Source: Metaphire vulgaris (Eukaryota > Annelida > Clitellata > Crassiclitellata > Megascolecidae). From it: a stretch of DNA of 64,000 bases. This document shows positions 1 through 12,445 of the stretch, one piece after another (position 1 is the stretch's first letter; each line of letters opens with the position of its first letter). The DNA is taken from assembly GCA_018105865.1 (NCBI GenBank), contig CM030832.1, positions 10,800,156 through 10,864,155 of the forward strand, given 5' to 3'. A program made the position numbers and the translations under genes. Below the pieces are notes generated by a model. The model was given only the letters and a program-made list of their open reading frames with translations, had not been told where the DNA came from and made no database searches.

Positions 1-1720
1 GACCCGTCATAAAACCGCTGAAGTGGGCCGCAGTTCCAAACTGTTTGGGAAACCCTGTTCTAATTGATTCCTTTTCTTGTTCTTCAACATACTCGTTGAG
101 CTAAATTGCGGTTCACAGTTTGCGCTGAATGTCAGACATGTTCCTCCTATGTCCATTCGATTTGCTAGATCTTGAAACTGTTCACAATCAAGCGCAACCA
201 TGAACTCTTAAATGAAGTTGCTGTTCGTTTTCATTTCAAACATAGGCGTAAAACATAGGCTTCTAGGTGCAAGTCCCCGAGTTAGAGAGGCTACAGTATG
301 GAATGGGGGACGGTACAGGGGTTCGGCTCCCTACTTTTTCTTCCACGTTTAGGCCTACGTCAATGATTTCAAATCTCTATTTTAAGACATTTCTATTGCT
401 TGTTTTTCTGTTCTTTTAATTTTATAGATATTTGGGACCGCGTGCTTTGCACAAATCGTTAAACAAAAGACCTTTTGCCCAGAGTCTACACCAGAAGTTA
501 GTAATAATTGTATGGAGCCGTCAGGCCTACAGGTTACAAGAAAGCGTGAATCTTTATCAGTAAGTACATGTGTGATATAAAAGCAGTGTGAAAAAAAATT
601 AAAAAATTGTGCGCTCCATGTTTTCCTTTGTGCGCTTGCCTTGCGACCACGCGCAAAGCTTAGAGGGAACATTGGGCCACTGGGGTCCAAGTATTCACGC
701 CCCCCATGTGGAACCGCCACTGGCAAGCTGGGTCTGTTTGTTAATTCGCTCAGTTTTCTTGATTCATGCCGCGGATCATGACTTAAAGAAGCGCGGATCG
801 GCGCAAGTCCGCGGACCACCACTTTGGGAAGCGCTGCATGGTTCAGGAGGCTAAGTTAAAGTTAGCCTGAATTAAAACCACTATAGCCTATCATTCTATA
901 AATTTAAATAGGCCCACTCGTAACATTTAATGACCCGCTTCTCATTGTTAACTTTGAATCAATTCATTGTCAACTGCTTTCTCCCTTCTTTCTATAGTAT
1001 TGTCAGCCCACGATATTTAAATCTTGTTTCATAGTTTAAATGACGGCTTCCACTGTTTGCCAACCTCTGCCTTTTAATTTAAGCCGAGATCTAGAAAAGA
1101 CAAGTACATTTTGCAGTATGCAATGCCACAACAGCTCATATTATAATAATACTAATGTGATTTAAAGTGGTTCAGGAGGCTAAATAAGCCAATGTGAAAA
1201 CCACCGTAGGCTAGTAGCTCTCCACATTCAAAACGGAGGCGTAGCAGCTATAATTATGGACAACCTGGCCAAATGCCAAGGGTCCCGGTCGCCCCCGACC
1301 TGCAAAGGGTCCCCGACCCGAGTCACCCGACTAGATCTCTATAAAGGGGTCCATTGTGCAAGACCGCATCGATCACCGCATCTACAATTTACGTTTGATA
1401 ATTATCAAATTATTAAATTACTAGGTGTTTACCCGTCAAAAATGACGGGGGAGATTGGCTGTTTTACCACCCGATTTTGTGCAAATGCAATAGGATTTTG
1501 CGCAATTACTTTCCCTAACTCGCCGCCTTTTCCTTCAACCGAGTTAACGCCCATTCGCGCGAATTTTCTGAAACTTGATAGTCAACGTTAGTGTAATGAT
1601 TTGGCAGTGTCGAACGACATGCAGTGATTGATTCTCTTGTTTGCTGTGCTGCTGTTGCACGCCGAGCAACAGCCTGCTCCTCATTCTCACTTGATTGTCG
1701 GAAAGCTCGTGAATGCTAGA
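1..1720. other. No gene seen; fragmented repeats
   Basis: No open frame here resembles a known protein. At about 630-674 lies one end of a hAT-type element (...GCTTAGAGGGAACATTG), the same terminus that bounds the element at 29331-30634. A second hAT-type end (GGAACCGCCACTG) closes at about 713. The phrase GGTTCAGGAGGCTAA occurs at about 839 and again at about 1169, each followed by a similar run containing AAAACCAC, which suggests two copies of a short repeat. The rest is AT-rich sequence in which I see nothing. Confidence 0.5.
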
Positions 1721-2336
1721 CTTTTTTGTTTTGCACGGACGGTTAGAAAGAGGAATAAAAAGGCTAAACAATGGTGCAAACCTCATCTTCTTAGCTCTTA
1801 TATAGCCTGAGATATAGCGAATTCAAAAAAGTAGGAAACTAAAATTAAAATATTTAATGGAACAGAAATCGATTTAGGAATTCAGTCATGATCCAGCAAT
1901 AGCATCAATGGCCCAATGGGAATGGACATAATGCCTTCGCTGGATCAAGTAATTTTGATCAGAATTCTCAGAATACAAAACTTTCGCGAAATTCACCGAT
2001 AATAATTCTGTTAAAACATTGGGGTCATCGGGTTGGAATTGATAGATCTTTACCAAATGTCAACCGATTTTCAAACTTTTTGGTTTATTTTGTTCCTCTG
2101 ACATCCCTTCACAACTTTGCCGCTGACCAAAGTGGGGTTACCGCTGAAAATATTTTGCTAGGGGGCTATAAAAATATTTTGGGGAGAGGGTGATATTTTA
2201 GGCCGTAAAGTGGACTCTACTCCCAACTTTTTTGTTTTGGACGGACGGTTAGAAAGAGGAATAAACGATCTAAACAATGGTGCAAACTTCATCTTTTTTA
2301 GCTTCTACATAGCCTGAGATATAGCAAATTTAAAAC
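1721..2336 (+). repeat. Two direct copies of a ~105-bp block
   Basis: A block starting CTTTTTTGTTTTG and ending with AGCCTGAGATATAGC is present at about 1721-1830 and again at about 2227-2336, differing at roughly a dozen positions. The two copies face the same way, about 400 bp apart. The intervening AT-rich sequence is unrelated to either copy. This may be a segmental duplication or two insertions of one short element; no target duplications were found. Confidence 0.7.
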
Positions 2337-2459
2337 GTTACAGCAATCATTTGTGAAGAACGCTTTTCCAAAAATTAAATCCCCAGTACGGTGACACGTC
2401 TGAAAATTTAATCCCCAATTGAGGGGTTAAATTTTAAAAAATAGGGTTTGAGGTTAGGA

Positions 2460-3055
2460 AGGAGTAAATATATATAATAACTGGGGGGCAGGGTATTGGA
2501 AGAGGGAAGGGAGATTTGGGAGGAGGAAAGTGGGTTGTACGGGTTTTCGGAGCAGCGTTGTGTAGGTTTAGGAACAAGGTTTGTGGCCGTAGGTTTGGGA
2601 ACGGGGTTTGGGGCCGGTGGGGTAGGGCGGAGAGTGGTGATGGTTTGTGGCCGGGCCGATTGGGAAAGAGATGGTGAGAGGGAATGGGGGTTGGGAGAGG
2701 ATGGTGAGAGAGGGAATGGAAAACGGGGTTTGGGGCCTGTAGGGTAGGCGGGGCGGGTATGAGTTGGGGCCTGGGGCGATTGGGAGAGATTTGGGGAGAG
2801 GGAAGGGGGTTGGGAGCAGGAATGGGAACGGGGTTTGGGGCCTGTGGGATAGGGTGGGACGGGTATGGGTTGGGGCCTGGATGGGGATGTGTTGGGACTG
2901 GGGGCGATTGGGAGAGGGATGGGGAGAGGAAGGGGATTGGGAGAGGGATGGGGAGAGGGAAGGGGAAAGTGGGTTTGGGGCCAAGGCGGGATTGGGTTGG
3001 GGCCTGGGCGATTGGGAGAGGGATGGGGTGAGGGAAGGAGAACGGGGGTTTAAGC
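2460..3055 (+). repeat. G-rich, purine-skewed minisatellite
   Basis: About 600 bp of plus-strand G/A-rich sequence built from degenerate units such as GGGATTGGGAGAGGGATGGG and GGTTTGGGGCCTG, recurring roughly every 28-60 bases. The strand asymmetry is extreme (C is scarce on plus). It creates long open frames on both strands (proline-rich on minus, glycine-rich on plus) that are artefacts of the repeat. The many closely spaced GGG/GGGG runs could form G-quadruplexes; that is inference from composition. Confidence 0.85.
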
Positions 3056-3226
3056 TGCAATTAAGACGCTTCGTTAAACGCTCCGTTGATTTTAATACAT
3101 TTTTGATTAAACAATATTTGGTTGTCATTGACAACAGCGTCTTGCAATACCCGCCGTGTTGCGGACGGACAGACGCGACAGACGGACGGACAGACATCGA
3201 GAATTATATAATAAGATAATTTAAGA

Positions 3227-3638
3227 CAGGGATGGGCAAAGTGCGGCCCGCGGGCCGAATGCGGCCCTCGAAGCCATTTTCTGCGGCCCCCGACATCGAG
3301 CAATATTGCATTAATGTGCGGCCCTCTAAAACATATGAAACATTTGACAACGCCTCACTGAAAAATTCAGCATTCAAATTGGATTATTTTACACTTTGGC
3401 ATTTGATCATTAAATAGAAATAATGCTTTTAATATTTACAATTTTTTTTCGAATTAACAGCCTTGGCTTATTAATAATTTACTTTTACTGAACAGTATAT
3501 AGCCTAATACGTTATGTTAAAGTAGTTTTGGAGACTACTTTAAAATTTAATCCTAAATGCCGAAAAAAATTGTGCGGCCCTCGACTTTCATCGCAGACAC
3601 TTTTGCGGCCCTCGGATAAAAATTTGTGCCCATCACTG
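3227..3638. mobile_element. Non-autonomous hAT element (412 bp) with perfect TSD
   Basis: It starts CAGGGATGGGCAAAGTGCGG and ends TTTGTGCCCATCACTG, imperfect terminal inverted repeats followed by TGCGGCCC-rich subterminal repeats. It is flanked on both sides by the perfect 8-bp duplication ATTTAAGA (3219-3226 and 3639-3646), diagnostic of hAT transposition. The termini match the larger element at 58018-59304, which still carries transposase remains, so this is its deletion derivative. No coding capacity. Confidence 0.93.
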
Positions 3639-3756
3639 ATTTAAGAGATCGCTAAAGTAGCAGAAATTTAAGGGCCTCCTGCCAGTTTTTCGCCAAGGGC
3701 CCCAAAGCATATTGCTACGCCACTGATTCAAAACCTAGTTTTCCGAGATCAATCAA

Positions 3757-4065
3757 TCAAAAATATATATAAATATGTAAAAAAAGATAAACTTTGAATC
3801 CGTCAACTGTTTCAACTGGCAAGTTGAAACAGTTGACCACCTCGTTCAAGCTGTTCCAGTAGTCCATAACCCCTGCAATAAAAAAGGTTTTCTTTCTTGG
3901 ACCCATCTTCTTAAACAATTTGCATTTGTGACCTCTTGCGCTGCTATAGTGTGCCAATGTAAAGAATCGATTGTATGGCACATCTACTTTCCCATTCATT
4001 ATTTTGTATGTTTCAATCAAATGACCTCTCTCTTCAGATTATTTAGACGGCTAAACTACAGCGCA
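3757..4065 (-). pseudogene. LINE reverse-transcriptase C-terminal fragment
   Basis: The minus strand encodes the tail typical of CR1/Jockey-type LINE ORF2 proteins: IETYKIMNG, then RGHKCKLFK, then FFIAGVMDYWNSL, then VDGFKVYL. Upstream the homology continues in the neighbouring frame (RRLNNLKREVI), so a frameshift lies near 4020. Only about 100 residues of the ORF survive and no polymerase motif is present. This is a 5'-truncated dead copy. Confidence 0.75.
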
Positions 4066-4415
4066 ATGTCATTTCAAAATAAAAATTCAATTATTACATC
4101 TATGTATCGGAATCCACAGAATCTCAATACATGAGTATTATATTCTATGGTTAGTGTATGCATGTTGAGAATGTTACGAATTATTTTAGAAATATTTTCT
4201 TCATTTTTATTTTAACGACTTAAAAAATTGATCGAATTTTTGAGTTTTACCAGATAAAATACACCAAACGATCAACGAATAGAAGAAAGAACACTTACAA
4301 AGTCAACTGATCATTCCAGCATTTGCAGCAGTATAATTGGGTTCAGCTAACATATGCAGTGAAGTCAGTACTGCTTTATTAGGGGATGTTGGCAATAGTC
4401 TTCTGATTTTAAGAT

Positions 4416-4655
4416 ATGAAACGAAGACTTTGTGCGCGGTCAAACAGCGACGTGTCGGCGATTGGACTCGGCGCAGTGAACGATTCTTTGGCCGACATGA
4501 CGATTCGCAAACGTTTGAACGGGTGTAACTGCGAACGACGATGCGAGAACGCCATTTTACGTGTGAAGAAGAGAAGCTGCAGGACACGACCGCCCGTTAC
4601 TCATTTCGGGATAAACGGGGATCCGGATAGAGACAATATCTTGTCCGAACTATCG
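4416..4655 (+). CDS. Candidate 5' coding exon, possibly of the AMPK beta gene
   Basis: An 80-codon open frame begins with ATG at 4416 (in-frame TAA at 4410-4412) and runs to a donor-like GTCAGT at 4656, in phase 0. It is much more GC-rich than its surroundings, as expected of an exon. The product is basic and cysteine-rich (MKRRLCARSNSD at the start, NGCNCERRCEN in the middle, ILSELS at the end). I do not recognise the sequence. The next certain exon on this strand (12446, AMPK beta) also opens in phase 0, and joining them would give about 293 residues, near the 270 usual for AMPK beta. It lacks the MGN myristoylation start of vertebrate beta subunits. It could equally belong to an unrelated gene. 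Confidence 0.4.
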
Positions 4656-7600
4656 GTCAGTTTTCAAGTTTGCCTGATGAATAACATTTTGCTTACATGT
4701 TTTTAGGTTTCACATTGCATTGTGCCCTACATCTTGAGGATTACCTTAGTTACTTCATGGGCAGGTTGGTAATTCTGCAGAGACAGGTTCCTTATTCTCC
4801 ACAGCAGAAAGACCGATATATGGTGCAAAGTTATAATCGACTGTGCACTAGGTATATATTATATGGAGAAATCTTTGAACAAGCCATAATGAGAGGCCTT
4901 GCCAGCCAATGCTTCAGAAATTTGCTTGCCTGGTGATAAGCAGGTGCACATATGCAGAGGAATTGGTCACTTCGCCTAGCACTAAATGAACAGTTAATTT
5001 TAGGCATTAGTGATGATGCTAAATTGTTGTTGAAATGTCAGACTTATCATAGTTTCAATCAAAGAAACAGTTTTACATATGCAAATATTTATTGCCAGGG
5101 GATTGAGAACAATACTTCTGTGCATATGCAAAAGTTTCTTGTCAGATGAACAAATTTCCAGGGTTTTGACAAGCAAGACTTCTTGCCAGAGGAGCCTTGT
5201 CCTAGTTTTATATATACTTTGGACAATAGTTGGCACTCCAGGAACTACGGCATAAGCGATTTGAGTAATTTTCTGATTCCAATTAATTGGGATTTTTCCT
5301 TTGCCGATTATGATCTGATAATTATAATAAATGTTTAAATTATCTAATATTTGTGTTACTAACTGAAATCAGTTGTTGTTTGTAAGTTAAGGTAATGGAA
5401 AGACCATACCAGTAACCAGAATATCACTGACAAATTGCGGTTATACAAATTTAATGAATATAGCAAAAGACGATGATAGAACTGGGATGCAGAAAAAAAT
5501 ACAGTTATAAATTATTATTTTGTTAATCATTTTGTCAGTTTGATTATTACAAAACATGATCTTTAATTAAAAATTAATAAAAATTTTTTAAAAATCAGTG
5601 TTGCCAGATACTATTTTGAAAAACCCAACTGTTGGTCCAGAAAGTAGCCCAAAGCTCACCCAAAGGCTGTTAGTACAACACAATTGAACAAGTAAGTAAG
5701 TAAGTAATAACTTTAATTGAGGCATGACAATCCCAGCCATAAATACTGAAATAAACATTTAAAATTAAAAATTACATTTAAAGTATACATTTAATCTCCA
5801 CGGTTGAATCAGAATCGGTGATCCGCGTATTGCCTATTGCGATTCGGATTATGCAGTTTTTGGCATTAATCGGTGGTTTCCAATTTCCAATATGATAATC
5901 GGTTATGCCCTACCAGGAACTACCGGTAATAAGTTTTTAAAAATCATTGAATGCATCTTTCACTCACACTTTTAATTTTTTGAAGTAGTTTAATCAATTT
6001 TAAAATTTGATTCTAAGCAGTAAATGTATTTTTATTCTTTATTCATAGATTTTTTAATATGATTTATAGCTTCTTGTGTACACCAGCAGAACTATTTTCA
6101 AGCTGTATTTGGTGTAATTAATTTGTTAGCAAGCATGAACAGTTGACCTTGCCTAACATCAATGTTTGTCACAGTTTCATGATATTACAGCAAAAGTCAA
6201 AGAATAACTTGTACTGTTTCAGTAATTTTATTTTATGCTTAAAGAACTTTGTCATGAGAATCAAGTTTGATAGCATTTGTTGCCTTGGTTACTACAGAAA
6301 GGCAGCATTGATAGAATTTTTAATCTTGACTCTGTAGTTGCAAAAATCATTCTTTATGTTGCACTGAGTGCCTAATTCATATGTGGTTTTTTGGTAATAG
6401 AGTGAAGTTTCCATTTTGTTCAGTTCTGGATTTGTGGTTATATTAGTAAGATTTATTCATAATCACTTTTACTCAAATTTCTGTTTTGCTTATGTTTATA
6501 AATTTTGATAGTTTTTGACTGTTGAGATGTTTTTGTTACTAATGTTGAATGGATGGGTGTTTTTCCGACCCCCAATGGTTTAGTATTATAAGAATAATTA
6601 TTTACTTCCATATTTCCAGTCTGATATTTTATCTTGTCATTCCTCTGGGCCCTTGTTGTTCACCATTGATACTGCATTTAACTCCTTATTCCACCCATCC
6701 ATTCAATTCTTGTATCCAGTCTAGTATCTTGTCAGTTTGTTGTTGCCAGTGATATGTACAGGTCTGTTTTGTGCCTGTTACGAAAAGATTCGTGCTTTAT
6801 CTAAAGCCTTTGTGGCACAGTGCTATTAATGTAGGAAAGAATTTTGTCAATTGAAAATAGTTACAGCTCTGAGATATTTAATGACTAATTATTTTAGTTG
6901 AAACTTTTCAATATAGCAGTTTTGTTATCTTCATGGCAAGCTTAATAATAGAGTTAGTTGATTTGCATTTTGTTGTTAAGACAATTGCAGTTTGAGGCTT
7001 AGACTCTCCATTATTGTTCAGAAAAAGAACTATGTGCTCAGAGCCCAAGTAAGACAACCATCATACAGTTCAAAGTACTGATGATGTCTGGTGGTCTATA
7101 TACTGTAGCATTAGCATCGAGAATGAAGAAATTTAGAAGGTCAAAAGTATTTATGCATACCAGGATACCCATTGGTTGCATTCGATTCTATTTTGCCTAT
7201 AAAATTCTTCCTTTAGGAGAAAGTGTTTTATTGATTGTCTTGTTGTGCTATGTCAGATTATATTTTACTATATTTCATTGACCAGTATTCTGAGTTTCCT
7301 TAAATGAAGGCTTCTGTTTTCTGTATTACATATTTCACCCAAATATTTGTCTTTTCTATGGTCTGCTATGCCTACCTTTAGGGTCCAGTTATATCTATAT
7401 AACAGGCCATGTTATTATTATAATTATTATAAATGACATATTTCACCATAGTCAAAGCACTTTACATTTGTCTTTTAGGAAATGTTGTAAAGATGCGTCT
7501 TAAGTTTCGCTAAGAATCGGTCGGGGGTGGTCTGCTGATGTCCTCAGGGAGGGAGTTCCATAATGTTGGGTTCCTCGAAACTGATCAGTCCCAAATTTAG

Positions 7601-8149
7601 CAGTCTTAGATATAACAGGCCATGTCTTGTTATCTTGTTATCCTTGTGTGTGAGTGCATGCATGCCTGCTTGTAATGTACATGTTCTAATGCTTGTTATG
7701 CCACATAATATGTTTGTGCCCTAACATTTGCTAAAAAGAAAAGCCAAATAGCCTTGATCACTGGCTAAGTCTTTCATCCAAATGTTTTGGTCCTTGACCT
7801 ATGTTAAGTATTTTCCAGGTTAATTTGTCATATTTGGTCTCAGTGCTGCTTTGTTACTTAGCAAGATGGAATTTGGACTGCATTTGATGTCTAAAGTCTT
7901 GAAATTTTGTTTGTGGTAGATATAATGGGCTAATGAATATTAAAGTGTATTGATGCACATATGACTCTGACTTTCTTTAAAAGAATATTGAACTTCAGTT
8001 GTCCAGCAGATATAGCCCTGATAGTTACAGTATGATATCAATATGCATTTTTGAGTTAAGTGAGCTGTCCCTTTCTTTAGTGATGTTGGACAGCAGGCTG
8101 ATCCTTTAGGGCAGTGCTTACCAAGCCCTTAAGTTTAGTGTCAGGTCAG
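4656..8149. other. AT-rich intronic or intergenic stretch, no gene seen
   Basis: T-rich sequence with short open frames that resemble nothing known. A (AAGT)n run at about 5695-5710 is followed by ATAACTTTAATTGAGGC, which looks like the tail of a retroposed element. At about 7400-7630 a block containing GGGAGGGAGTTCCATAATG and flanked by two copies of ATATAACAGGCCATG resembles the untranslated 3' region of the LINE family at 14513 and 61805. Nothing else is identifiable. Confidence 0.45.
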
Positions 8150-8640
8150 GTCATCATCCTTCAGCTGTGTCAAGCTATTGACATCTCCAAAGTTCTCTGG
8201 CCCTGGCTATTTCTTCCAAGGTCATTCGGTGTCTTCCATCTGCTTTTCATTTGAGATTCAGTCCTGCCATGTTCATGTCCTCTTCCAATCCGTCCAGTTG
8301 TCCACCCATCATATTTTTGGTCTTTCTTTAGATCTTTCTCTCGCTGGTTTGCAGATAAAAATTCATTTTGGGTTTTTATTTCTTCCATCCTGACGTGTAT
8401 GTGTCTGATCCATTTCATTCTTCTCTTTCTGATCATTTCAATGATGCTGGGTTGCAGTGATTTCTCTCTAGCTTCTTTATTTGTTACATGTTCAGTGTGT
8501 CCAATCTTTTGTATCCTTCTAAGCCATTTGTTTTCTGTTACTATTATTTTTTCTCCAATTCTTTTTTATGGTCTCAAGATTCACATCCATATATTAATAT
8601 TGGTATTACACAAGTGTTAAGAATTCTTATATTTGTTTTC
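8150..8640 (-). pseudogene. RTE-like LINE 3' coding relic
   Basis: Read on the minus strand it encodes the familiar end of RTE-type LINE proteins: IRKRRMKWIRHIH, then a KGxRxxGRPxxRWxD-like stretch decayed to DLKKDQKYDGWTTG, then WRTPNDLGRN-like sequence. Stops and frame changes are frequent. The (TA)n tract lies just beyond. A better-preserved relative is at 48284-48678. Confidence 0.6.
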
Positions 8641-8723
8641 ACCAATATGTCATGTCTTTTGAAAATTTTGGTATGTCACCTGTTGAATGTAGACCCTGCT
8701 ATTGCTATTCTTCTTTTTGATCT

Positions 8724-8724
<1 letters not shown>

Positions 8725-8768
<44 letters not shown>
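8725..8768. repeat. (AT)n microsatellite
   Basis: A pure alternating AT tract of about 44 bases directly follows the LINE relic. It gives rise to the isoleucine-tyrosine tail of the open frame that crosses it, which is not a protein. Confidence 0.95.
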
Positions 8769-8772
<4 letters not shown>

Positions 8773-9189
8773 GAAAATGAAGATTTTTTAAATTATAAAT
8801 AAAAATGCATACCTATCAAAAGTTGTCTTCAGCCTCCTGTATGTTACCATGAAATTTGGGCTAAAGAAGAATCTTCTGCCACCTTTGAATATTTCCAATG
8901 CATGAAATTATAGGATTTTGACAGCAATTGCTGTATTTTCAACACAAATTTGTTTTATTCAGTCAGTTATAATGTTTTTTCCATCACACTTTTATAGTGC
9001 TAAATTAATTTAGTTGAAATAACAGAATCATGTCTAAGCTTTTGAAACAGGCAAAATTATAAATTCTGATTGAGACAATATAGTTTGTTATTAACCATTT
9101 AGAATTGGTAAATATGAAATGAAACTAAATCTTTAGTGATAGATTAACAACAAAAGGAACATTAAACAGTAATTTATCCCTTGCAATAA

Positions 9190-10870
9190 TCATGTCTTCG
9201 TTTCAAAAACTAGATGGCGGCGTTACGTGCGCGAATGAATCCATCTCTTGCCTGTTCTCCCACTACTGCAAATGCTGACTCAGTAACAGCCTTGAACACC
9301 GTTAACAACCGCCTGTGACATGGGAAACAAGGATGTGTGATAACTGGAACCTCCGTGCTATGAAGCAGCTTAAGGTCATCATCTGTTATATAATTAGTCA
9401 CAGGGGCTCTGTAATGGGGTTAATTTCCAATCTAGGTCAATTTATCTTCAAAGTTAAGAACTTATCTTGAAAATGATTCTCCAGGTTTTTTTATTGATGG
9501 CATTAAGTTCTTTTAATTTATTAATTGTTTTATTGATTGATTAGGTTTTATTGATTGTTAAATCCACTTCGCTGAATCACCATTACGATAATGGATTTAA
9601 GTTCTTCAGAGAGGTATCGAGATTTGCTGTTGAGCATCCACAGGTGTCTTTCCTTGCTGATGGTTTTGATTTTTAAAAACCATTTCTTCCTTCAATGAAT
9701 CAGTCTTGATTTTTAAAGTGTCACTTGGTTCTAGCAACATACAGTCTCAAAATACATTTCTTCATTGTTAGCCAACGTGAATCTGCATGTTCTTGGCTTT
9801 AATTACCACTGGCTGCAGCTTGATACATGTCATATAAATGTTGCTGATCTGTGCTAAGGTCACAAAGAATTTTCCTGATAATAGGTAGTCATTTTATTTG
9901 CTGGAAATCTAGAACTGGCATTTTATATTGCTCAAGAAGTTTTCCAACATAGCCTGAGTAGCAATGTTTATAATGCCATCAAGGGTATTTTAAATTAAGG
10001 GGTTATTGCTCAAAATGTTAATGATGCTTAAAGTGTTGAATAGTCTAATTATGCCACTCTGAAACCTGTATTCACTGCTGTCCCATCACATCCAACAGCT
10101 ACCAGTTTTTCTACATTAACAGTTTTCCTCTCAAAGAAATCTATTATGCTTTTCTTGATTGAGTCAGCAGTACCGCCAACTTGGAGAAATATGTCCCAAA
10201 TACATTGAATCATGTTCTTTAATCAGTGATATGTGTTTCAACCACTATTTTGGCGATGAAATCGGCCTCCAGCTTTCATTTGTATGAGAAGGTTATTTTC
10301 CTGCCATCAAAATATAAAGCTCCAAGATCTGATGAAGTGGAAGCAGATTTACATTTTCCATATTTATTTCTTTTTCGCCTAATTTTATCAGAAAATCACC
10401 AAGAGCATCAGCTCTTATTAGTCCATAGTCTTGAAGAACACTTGAGTGTTTCTCAGCTGCTCGGTCAGATAGTCCATTTCAGAAGCTTTTGCTGTATTTG
10501 ATAGTGTCGTCTTTGTTGCGAAGATGTTGAAGGAAGTACTGAGTTATCTTGATCATTCAATTCAGCACATTTTCAACACAATATCAGACGGTGTCAATAG
10601 TTTTTCAAATGATCTGGTGTTTGTATTAAAATTGATAACCTCATTTTATGAACTCTTGACGTAGAAACATCAGATACATGCAGGCTTATCTTTCTGTGTT
10701 TTTCTTCTTTTCGCTTTCCTCTTAGTTTACATTCTAATGCTTTTGTTCTTGCCCATCTATGCAGCCAATCATCATTTTCCTTGTCCTTTTGATCACTAAG
10801 AAATGTTCTTCTACAGGTACTTTCTTGTCTTTGCACATTTGCAAAATGTTGCATTGAACATTTACAACAT
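9190..10870 (-). pseudogene. Decayed DNA-transposon protein (RNase H-like)
   Basis: Minus-strand pieces read in transcription order: QHFANVQRQESTCRRTFLSD (about 10850), then FFERKTVNVEKL and VAVGCDGTAVNTG (about 10130-10060), then VPVITHPCFPCH and EQARDGFIRARN (about 9340-9215). I recognise these phrases as coming from one repeat-encoded protein family of invertebrates; the GCDGTxVNTG phrase looks like the first catalytic aspartate region of an RNase H-fold transposase. The frame is broken many times. I cannot assign the superfamily with confidence. A diverged second fragment sits at 12000-12320. Both lie in the putative first intron of the AMPK beta gene. Confidence 0.6.
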
Positions 10871-11571
10871 TAAGATATCAAAGAGAGTTGTTGGGTTTGA
10901 TCTGAAATCTTGAACCTTTTGCTGGTATTGTTCATTTTCTAGACTTGGGACGATTAATTAATTTAATGTATTGTCATGGTGAAATCAACAGGCTTCAGAA
11001 ACAACAGTTGACAAAATTGGAATGGGTAACGTGTCCAAATGTATTTGGTTTATTTGCCAAAACAAGAGAAATTTCTGAAACGGATGGTTCTTTTTTTTTT
11101 TTTGGGTGGTAAAACCTAGTCTAACCCATTGGTATTCCATAAGTAAGTCTTCAACGGTTGGTAACATATTCAAACTCATTTCTCTTTGGCAGACCAAAGA
11201 TAAGACAACGGTCAGCTTTCGATAAGCAGTTTACATCCCCTTCAGCCATATTAGATTTAAGATTTACAGTGTTTTAAAAGTAAAAATGACAGCTTAGAAA
11301 GGTTTAAAGCTCAGAATTCCCTCAAATACATCTAACACAATAAATACTTGTGCAATACATACATAACCTAACTGGACATTTTAGTCAATAATATTTACGG
11401 AACAAATTTGCGACATTTTTAACACAGAAAAAAGAACAGAACATATTGAAGAAAAAGATTAGGTAGGTCAGAAGATATTCTCAAAAAGGTCAATTTTGCA
11501 TTTAAGCTATATAGTGCCATACACTTTTTTTGATAACTAGACTTTTGAGAATTGAAGAAAAAATTTTGATG

Positions 11572-11573
<2 letters not shown>

Positions 11574-11605
<32 letters not shown>

Positions 11606-11836
11606 AGTTTAAAACCATCACTTTCAGAAGATAATTTTTTATCCAACTGGAAGGAGGGAAGGATTATGCTAACACACAATCATATTATGTCTGGGCAATT
11701 TTCAAACCAAGTTTTTAGAACAAAGCACTGTTAAACACACACACACATCTTTATATATATATATATATATATATGAATATTATATATATATATATATATA
11801 TATTTTGTTATAGAACATATATATATAATATATAAT
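11574..11836. repeat. Cluster of (TA)n and (CA)n microsatellites
   Basis: Alternating TA tracts at about 11574-11602, 11754-11774, 11780-11803 and 11816-11830, with an (AC)n run at about 11735-11748. They interrupt otherwise unremarkable AT-rich intronic sequence. Confidence 0.9.
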
Positions 11837-11999
11837 GCAGATTGCTGATAACAAAAGGAAAATTTGCAGCCATAATGATGTCTGTGGTTAGATATACATT
11901 GTCTCATTTCCTTATCTTTTGCTGAAATTGGCTAACAACAGACTGACTCACTAGAACTGAACCTATGAAATACTGCAGTAGAGTCTGAAACTTAATTAT

Positions 12000-12320
12000 C
12001 TGCAATTTTATCTTAAAGAAATTATCTTGAATGATTTCCAGTTTTTTTATTGATGGCATTCAAGTTCTTTTAATTTATTAATTGTTTTATTGATTGATTA
12101 ATTTATTGATTGTTTTATCCACTTCCAGAAGTACCATTACTTAAAACGAAAGTTCTTAGCGTTGACATAGCAGGTTTTCTGGCTGTTATATCTTATGACT
12201 TTCTTCTCTCCAATGCATGTGTTCAGTTCTTTGCAAATAACATTTCTTCTGATGAATCTGCATGTTCTTGTTTTCCTTGTCTGCAAGTACAGCCCAGAGT
12301 AATGTTGCTGCTTATTTAGT
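12000..12320 (-). repeat. Second diverged copy of the 9.2-10.9 kb transposon relic
   Basis: The block TTTTTTTATTGATGGCATT and the following (ATTGATT)n run occur both at about 9485-9570 and at about 12040-12120, and the phrase GAATCTGCATGTTCTTG occurs at about 9780 and 12255. Order and orientation are the same, so this is a shorter copy of the same element, minus relative to its coding sense. It ends about 125 bp before the first certain AMPK beta exon. Confidence 0.6.
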
Positions 12321-12445
12321 TAATTATGAAGGGTAATTTTAACGGATATAATAGGTAATAGTTACTGGATATAATACATTTATAATTTAATGGGAGATTT
12401 TAAATTGGTTATGTCAAAATGTTAATGTGTGGTTGAATGTTTCAG

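Noticed and set aside
2434..3197. Two proline-rich minus-strand frames of about 208 codons
   Set aside because: They are generated by the G-rich minisatellite and have no other coding signature.
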